Assembly: GCA_958451615.1 (NCBI GenBank)
Contig: CAUDQR010000027.1
Location: 1 to 27,752, forward strand
Direction of reading: 5' to 3'
Length of the DNA stretch: 27,752 bases
Origin: an uncultured Collinsella sp.
GTDB lineage: Bacteria; Actinomycetota; Coriobacteriia; Coriobacteriales; Coriobacteriaceae
Below, piece after piece: positions 23,565 through 27,752 of the stretch. Below the pieces are notes generated by a model. The model made no database searches. It saw nothing but the letters and a program-made list of their open reading frames with translations, and was not told the origin of the DNA. The first letter of the stretch is position 1. Each line of letters opens with the position of its first letter. The position numbers were made by a program, and so were the translations under genes.

Positions 23565-23664
23565 CTTCCTCAGGCACCGGATCTTGCCCCTCAAACCGTC
23601 GCTTGCGTACCAAAGTACGCTGCGCTCCTCTTTCAGGGCAACCTCCGGCACCTGAGAAACCTAG
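23561..23664. repeat. 104-base inverted-repeat element after the second reductase gene
   Basis: The left arm CTAGCTTCCTCAGGCACCGG (23561-23580) pairs imperfectly with CCGGCACCTGAGAAACCTAG (23645-23664), and inner TTGCCC pairs with GGGCAA. The core ATCTTGCC-CTCAAACCGTCGC to GCGCTCCTCTTTCA closely matches the copy at 22263. The left end overlaps the TAG stop codon of the second reductase gene. Confidence 0.85.
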
Positions 23665-23718
23665 AGCCAAGGCGCCTGAACGCGCCGCTACCTTTGATGT
23701 TTAGATTGGGAGAGAGCC

Positions 23719-24483
23719 ATGATAGGGATCGGGATCGATATCGGGTCTACGGCGGCTAAGGCTGCTGTGGTCGACAGGGAGGGTTCGGTGGCGTGGACGT
23801 GCGTGCAGCCAACCGGGTTCTCCTCGGTCGATGCTTCCGAGCGGCTGCGCGAGGCACTGGCAGCGGCCGGCTATGGCGTGACAGCCGACGACGTGCGCGT
23901 GATCGCGACTGGCTACGGCCGTGTCGCCGTGCCCTATGCGCACAAGGTCGTGACCGAGATCACCTGCCACGGCACCGGTGCTGTGCGCCTGTTTGGCGAT
24001 CACGGCACGGTGATTGACGTGGGCGGCCAGGACACCAAGGTCATTCAGCTTAAAAGTGGCCGCGTGGCCAAGTTTGCCATGAACGACAAGTGCGCCGCCG
24101 GCACGGGGCGCTTTTTGGAGATCATGGCCGACCGCCTGGGCATTACCCAGCAGCAGATGGCAGACCTCGCCCGCACCGGCGAGCCTACCAAGATTTCCAG
24201 CATGTGCACCGTGTTTGCCGAAAGCGAGGTTATCAGCCTGATCGGTCGCGGTGAGCCGCGCGAGAACATTGCGCGTGGCGTGATCGACAGCGTGGTCTCG
24301 CGCGTGGCGACCATGGCCGGGCAGGCGGCGGGTGCTCCGTACTACCTGACGGGAGGCCTGTGCGAGAACGCCTTCGTGGTTGAGCGGTTGGGCGAGCTAC
24401 TGGGGTCGCCGGTGACCACCTCGCCCCAGGCTCGCTTTGCCGGAGCGATCGGCGCGGCTGTCCGCGCCGCCGCCTTGGCCTAG
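23719..24483 (+). CDS. Acyl-CoA dehydratase activase / DCCP reductase (HgdC/YjiL family)
   Basis: A 254-residue cytosolic ATPase of the ASKHA fold that carries a [4Fe-4S] cluster at its dimer interface and uses ATP hydrolysis to push electrons into the double-cubane partner at very low potential. Visible are phosphate-1 GIGIDIGSTAAKAAVV (residues 2-17), phosphate-2 VIDVGGQDTKVI, the cluster cysteine in MNDKCAAGTGRFLEIM, the second in SSMCTVFAESEVISLI, and adenosine-motif YYLTGGLCENAF. Length and motifs are complete. ATG at 23719 follows GGGAGAGA. It follows the two reductase paralogs and serves one or both. It is separated from the glycosyltransferase gene by only 14 bases. Confidence 0.93.
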   Translation: MIGIGIDIGSTAAKAAVVDREGSVAWTCVQPTGFSSVDASERLREALAAAGYGVTADDVRVIATGYGRVAVPYAHKVVTEITCHGTGAVRLFGDHGTVIDVGGQDTKVIQLKSGRVAKFAMNDKCAAGTGRFLEIMADRLGITQQQMADLARTGEPTKISSMCTVFAESEVISLIGRGEPRENIARGVIDSVVSRVATMAGQAAGAPYYLTGGLCENAFVVERLGELLGSPVTTSPQARFAGAIGAAVRAAALA

Positions 24484-24497
24484 GGGTGTACCGCGAC

Positions 24498-25715
24498 ATG
24501 CGCATCCTCAATATCTCGGCACAAAAACCAGATAGCACTGGCAGCGGCACCTACCTTGCCGCGCTCGTACGCGAGCAGATCGAGACGGGGCATCGCGCCG
24601 CCGTGCTTTGCGGCGCGGCACCGGGTGATACCCAAGGCGAGCTGGACCGGCGTGCTGCCGTGTTTGCCGTACCGTTCGAGTCGCCCGAGCTGCCGTTTCC
24701 CATCTGTGGCATGTCCGATGTCATGCCCTATCCCTCCACACGCTATCGTGATCTGACGCCTTCGATGCTCAAGGCATTTGAGCGGGCATTTGCTGCTGCA
24801 ATCGATCGGGCGGTGGCTGAGTTTCGGCCCGATTTGGTGCTCTGCCATCACCTGTATCTGGTGACCGCATTGGCGCGCGAGTGCGTCCGAGGCGTGCCGG
24901 TTGTTGCCGTGTGTCATTCGACCGACCTGCGCCAGCTGCGTTCGCATACGCTCGAACGCGATCGCATCGTAAGTGCGGTTCGTCGGCTCGATGCCGTCTT
25001 TGCGCTCCATGCTGAGCAGGCTGAGCAGATTGGCCTGGTGTGCGGCGTCGATGCCGATCGTATCCACGTGATTGGGACGGGCTACGACCATCGCGTCTTC
25101 TGCCGCGATGCAAGCGTGGCGAGGCAGTCGGGATCGCTTGTGTACGTGGGTAAGATTTGCTTTAAAAAGGGCGTCGAGTCGCTGGTTCGAGCCGTGTCAT
25201 TGCCGATTGACGATGACGTCCGCCCATCTGGCTTGGTACTTGTGGGCGGCCGCGGGGACGATGCCGAGTACGCGCGTATTGAGCGCTTGACCGCGGCCTC
25301 GGATGTGCCGGTGACGCTGGCGGGGCGCCTGGATAGCGATGGGCTCGTGCGTGCCTACCGCAGTTCCGACGTCTTTGTGCTGCCTTCGTTTTACGAGGGT
25401 CTGCCGCTCGTGACGATCGAGGCCCTCGCGTGCGGCTGCAAAGTTGTGGCGACCGATTTGCCCGGCGTTCGTCCCTGGATGGAGGCGATGCTTCCCGGTG
25501 CTCCCGTGACGTGGGTGGCGTCGCCGCGTATGACGGATGTCGACACGCCCGTGGCGGCCGACCTTCCGTTGTTTGAGCGCGCACTGGCAGATGCTATCGC
25601 GCAGGCGCTTGCGGCTCCGCCTTCGACGTTCGAGCCGTCGGCGGTCTCTTGGGAAGCGTGCCTGGCGCGTATACTTAAAGTCGTTGATTTGTTGGAAGGG
25701 GGTTCGTATGGCTAA
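24498..25715 (+). CDS. Family 4 (GT-B) glycosyltransferase overlapping selD
   Basis: A 405-residue cytosolic glycosyltransferase. The N-terminal Rossmann half begins MRILNISAQKPDSTGSGTYLAALV with the Gly-rich acceptor loop. The C-terminal half has VYVGKICFKKGVESLVRAV, LVGGRGDDAEY, and the nucleotide-sugar EX7E motif EGLPLVTIEALACGCKVVATDLPG. The donor sugar and acceptor are unknown. ATG at 24498 is preferred for MRIL; an in-frame GTG at 24486 is possible. Its last eight bases overlap the selD start, so the two are probably translationally coupled. A glycosyltransferase is out of place between an iron-sulfur activase and selenium genes. The selenosugar synthase SenB, which uses selenophosphate from a SelD-like partner, is one precedent for such a pairing, but relation to SenB is untested. 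Confidence 0.85.
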   Translation: MRILNISAQKPDSTGSGTYLAALVREQIETGHRAAVLCGAAPGDTQGELDRRAAVFAVPFESPELPFPICGMSDVMPYPSTRYRDLTPSMLKAFERAFAAAIDRAVAEFRPDLVLCHHLYLVTALARECVRGVPVVAVCHSTDLRQLRSHTLERDRIVSAVRRLDAVFALHAEQAEQIGLVCGVDADRIHVIGTGYDHRVFCRDASVARQSGSLVYVGKICFKKGVESLVRAVSLPIDDDVRPSGLVLVGGRGDDAEYARIERLTAASDVPVTLAGRLDSDGLVRAYRSSDVFVLPSFYEGLPLVTIEALACGCKVVATDLPGVRPWMEAMLPGAPVTWVASPRMTDVDTPVAADLPLFERALADAIAQALAAPPSTFEPSAVSWEACLARILKVVDLLEGGSYG

Positions 25716-26757
25716 GGACACCATGAGGCTCGCGTCCATGACGGCCGCGAGCGGTTGAGCCGCTAAGTTGGCTCCCGGAGCCCTCGCCCAGGTCCTGGGC
25801 GACTTACCCAATGTGCATAACGACAACTTGCTCGTGGGGTTCGATACCTCCGACGATGCGAGCGTCTTCCGCGTAGGGGAGAACCTGGGGCTCGTGCAGT
25901 CCATCGACTTCTTCCCGCCGATGGTCGACGACCCGTTCCTGTTTGGCCAGATCGCCGCGGCCAACTCGCTGTCGGACATCTACGCCATGGGCGGGCGGCC
26001 GAGCCATGCCATGAACCTGCTTTGCATACCCAGTTGCCTGGGCGTTGAGGTTGCCGGCAAGATTTTGGCAGGCGGTGCCGATAAGTGCGTCGAGGCCGGT
26101 TGCTCTATCGCGGGCGGCCATACCATCAACGACGACGAGCCCAAGTACGGCCTGTCCGTGAGCGGCTTTGTCTCGCTCGACCGCATGCTCGCCAACAGCG
26201 GCGCGCGCGCTGGCGATGTCCTGTTGCTGACCAAGGCGATCGGCTCTGGCATCATCACCACGGCCATTAAGGGCGAGCTCATCGAGCAGGGCGAGGCCGC
26301 AGCCATGTTTGACTCGATGCGCACCCTCAACGAGGCGCCGATTCGTCTGGCCGAGGGACTTGAGCTTCACGGCTGCACCGATGTCACGGGCTTTGGCCTG
26401 ATCGGGCACGCGTGCGAGATGGCCGAGGGCTCGGGCGTGCAGGTTGAGCTTGCGTCGGGGGCGGTGCCGCTCTTTGATCAGGTGCTCGACATGGCACGTC
26501 TGGGCATTATCCCCGCGGGCTCCTACCGCAACCAGGACTTTTTTGGCCCGCGTGTGGCTGCCGACGAGGACCTGGAGCCGGGCATGCTCGACGCGCTGTA
26601 CGATCCGCAGACGTCTGGTGGCCTGCTTATCGCGGCGCCCGCGGCGGATGTGGATGAGCTTGCGCGTCGCCTGGATGCCGAGGGGTGCATCGCCGCCGTT
26701 ATCGGGCGCGTGTGCGAGGCGATGCCGGGCGGTCCTGCTGTTCGCGTTGTGCATTAA
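25708..26757 (+). CDS. selD: Selenophosphate synthetase containing selenocysteine
   Basis: SelD makes selenophosphate from selenide and ATP, the selenium donor for selenocysteine and other selenium modifications. The full frame starts at ATG 25708 (MAKDTMRLASMTAASG) behind GAAGGGGG, meets TGA at 25756-25758, and continues AAKLAPGALAQVL. The TGA is codon 17 and Lys follows at 20, exactly the positions of catalytic Cys17 and Lys20 in E. coli SelD, so the codon is read as selenocysteine. Total length is 349, as usual. Downstream are FDTSDDASVF, DFFPPMVDDPFLFGQIAAAN, MGGRPSHAMNL, AGGHTINDDEPKYGL and DPQTSGGLLIA. An annotator ignoring the TGA would start at TTG 25768 and lose the active site. It leads the selenium genes. 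Confidence 0.94.
25756..25801 (+). promoter_or_regulatory. Selenocysteine codon with candidate bacterial SECIS hairpin
   Basis: After the UGA, CGCCCAG (25785-25791) pairs perfectly with CTGGGCG (25795-25801). The tip CAGGUCCUG holds the exposed GU expected by SelB and resembles the E. coli fdhF tip. It lies about 34 bases after the UGA, towards the far end of the range reported for bacterial SECIS. A nearer stem, GGCTC-CCG-GAGCC (25770-25782), lies within the insertion window but lacks the GU. Which one SelB uses cannot be decided here. Confidence 0.55.
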
Positions 26758-26817
26758 AGAAAACCGTTTGTGCGACTGCCTACTGTTCTGGGCGGTCCCT
26801 TTTGAAAGGATGTAGCT

Positions 26818-27444
26818 ATGTCTACCAAGATTGAAGTCAATGCCATGGGCGATGCCTGCCCGCTGCCCGTCGTCAAGACGCTCAAGGCCCTCAAGCAGCT
26901 CGATGGCGAGGGCGCTGTCGTGACCTCGGTCGACAACGAGACGGCCGTCAAGAACATCTCCAAGATGGCGCAGGAGAAGGGTTGCACGGCCTCGGTCGAG
27001 AAGATCTCGGACGCCGAGTGGCACGTGATTGTCGCGACCGCCGGTGCCGTGGCAGTTGCGGACCCCGAGCAGGACGGTGCCGCTTTTTGCGACGCCAGCG
27101 CCGGCAAGGGCAAGCTCGTCATTTCCGTCTACACCGACTGCATGGGCCGCGGCGACGACGAGCTGGGCCACAAGCTCATGAAGGCCTTCATTTTTGCCGT
27201 GATGCAGCAGGAGGAGCTGCCCGCGACCATGCTGTTCTATAACGGCGGCGCCAAGCTGACCGTCGAGGGCTCTCCGGTGCTCGACGACCTGAAGGGGCTG
27301 GCTGAGCAGGGCGTCGAGATTCTCACCTGCGGTACCTGCCTGGATCACTTTGGCATTAAAGACCAGCTTGCGGTGGGCGAGGTCACCAACATGTACGTGA
27401 TCGTGGAGAAGATGGAGCAGGCCGTGCGCGTCGTGCGCCCGTAG
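26818..27444 (+). CDS. yedF: Selenium metabolism protein YedF (TusA-like plus DsrE-like domains)
   Basis: A 208-residue cytosolic protein linked to selenium metabolism in anaerobes. The N-terminal TusA/SirA-like domain (about residues 1-75) has the sulfur- or selenium-carrying cysteine in GDACPLPVVKTLKAL (Cys14). The C-terminal DsrE-like domain (about 98-208) starts KLVISVYTDCMGRGDDELGHKLMKAFIF and contains VEILTCGTCLDHFG, the family CGTC-type pair. The exact role is not proven; delivery of reduced selenium or sulfur is the usual proposal. ATG at 26818 follows GAAAGGA, 60 bases after selD. The same order of selD, yedF and DUF3343 occurs in other anaerobes with selenium-dependent molybdenum hydroxylases, as I recall. 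Confidence 0.92.
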   Translation: MSTKIEVNAMGDACPLPVVKTLKALKQLDGEGAVVTSVDNETAVKNISKMAQEKGCTASVEKISDAEWHVIVATAGAVAVADPEQDGAAFCDASAGKGKLVISVYTDCMGRGDDELGHKLMKAFIFAVMQQEELPATMLFYNGGAKLTVEGSPVLDDLKGLAEQGVEILTCGTCLDHFGIKDQLAVGEVTNMYVIVEKMEQAVRVVRP

Positions 27445-27463
27445 CGTATTGGTTGGAGTTGCC

Positions 27464-27715
27464 ATGAGGGAGAAACGCCCGGCGCTTGTCATCACGTTTC
27501 CCACCACGGCGGCCGCCATGGGTTGCGAGTCTCTGTGCATCGAGCGCGGCCTTCCCGGGCGAACGATTCCCGTGCCCGGGGAGGTCGCTGCCGGCTGTGG
27601 CCTGGCGTGGAAAGCGTTGCCTGCCGATGAGGAGCTGCTGCGCGGCGAGCTCGCCGCGGCGGGCGTTCCCCCGGAGGGCTATACCGGGATTGTTATGGGG
27701 GAGGTCGTGCGATGA
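27464..27715 (+). CDS. DUF3343 protein, putative Se/S carrier
   Basis: An 83-residue cytosolic protein of the DUF3343 (putative Se/S carrier-like) family. It shows LVITFPTTAAAMGCESLCIERG near the N-terminus with two cysteines, RTIPVPGEVAAGCGLAWKAL in the middle with a third, and a short helical C-terminus ending GIVMGEVVR. Small DUF3343 proteins accompany yedF and a NifS-like lyase in selenium clusters, but no reaction has been shown. ATG at 27464 follows GGAG at five bases; an in-frame TTG at 27449 lacks a site. The stop TGA overlaps the next ATG (ATGA), showing tight coupling. Confidence 0.85.
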   Translation: MREKRPALVITFPTTAAAMGCESLCIERGLPGRTIPVPGEVAAGCGLAWKALPADEELLRGELAAAGVPPEGYTGIVMGEVVR

Positions 27716-27752
27716 TCTATCTGGATAACGCGGCGACGACCATGCACAAGCC
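27712..27752 (+). CDS. NifS/CsdB-like cysteine desulfurase or selenocysteine lyase, N-terminal fragment
   Basis: Only 13 full codons are visible before the window ends: MIYLDNAATTMHK. The YLDNAATT opening is diagnostic of class V aminotransferase-type cysteine desulfurases and selenocysteine lyases. It overlaps the DUF3343 stop by four bases. After selD, yedF and DUF3343, a role in mobilising selenium or sulfur is likely, but the fragment cannot separate the subfamilies. Confidence 0.85.
   Translation, partial: MIYLDNAATTMHK

Noticed and set aside
22246..23719. Repeats around the reductase genes as a CRISPR array
   Set aside because: There are only two copies 1.3 kb apart separated by a gene, each a long palindrome, and no cas genes.
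25751..25767. The selD stop as a true nonsense mutation or frameshift
   Set aside because: The frame is SelD-like on both sides, the UGA sits exactly at the catalytic Cys/Sec position with Lys at +3, and SelD proteins with selenocysteine are known.

Overview
The window looks like chromosomal DNA from a high-GC anaerobic actinobacterium of the class Coriobacteriia, most likely a Collinsella-like gut species. This rests on codon use, a four-domain ribosomal protein S1, frequent TTG/GTG starts and the gene content. It is recognition from sequence, not a database match.

Layout. 1-3.8 kb is damaged or rearranged. It holds the 5' end of trpS (minus), the 3' third of a WecA/TagO-like sugar-phosphate transferase (minus), then an abrupt junction near 650-668 into a headless TIM-barrel sugar isomerase (plus). 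The isomerase runs in frame into a PTS EIIBC transporter through a run of six Gs. A DeoR-type repressor with an apparent one-base deletion follows. 3.8-7.8 kb is housekeeping: a HAD hydrolase (minus), rpsA with a leader hairpin that could hide its ribosome binding site, RNase P RNA (rnpB), and a YigZ-family gene. 7.8-15 kb is mixed metabolism: a C_GCAxxG_C_C redox protein, an O-acetylhomoserine sulfhydrylase, an MFS exporter, xpt, a GGQ-domain release-factor-like protein, a lipid kinase and a CLC-type anion transporter.

15-27.7 kb is the most coherent part, a run of plus-strand genes around molybdenum, an iron-sulfur reductase and selenium. moeA and a mog/moaB gene finish molybdenum cofactor. 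modA-modB-modC import molybdate, with a modB that carries an unusual exported N-terminal domain. Two paralogous double-cubane-cluster (2-hydroxyacyl-CoA dehydratase D/YjiM-like) reductases and their ATP-dependent activase follow. A family 4 glycosyltransferase then overlaps selD, which itself contains an in-frame UGA at the Cys17 position. yedF, a DUF3343 gene and the start of a NifS/CsdB-like lyase complete the run. The likely theme is supply of Mo and Se to anaerobic redox enzymes, plus an ATP-driven low-potential reductase of unknown substrate. The glycosyltransferase-selD overlap raises the possibility of a selenium-sugar product; this is a hypothesis only.

Imperfect inverted-repeat elements of about 65-104 bp lie in several intergenic gaps (3781, 22263, 23561, possibly 6805) and appear to form a repeat family. 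No tRNA genes, CRISPR arrays, transposases or phage genes were seen.
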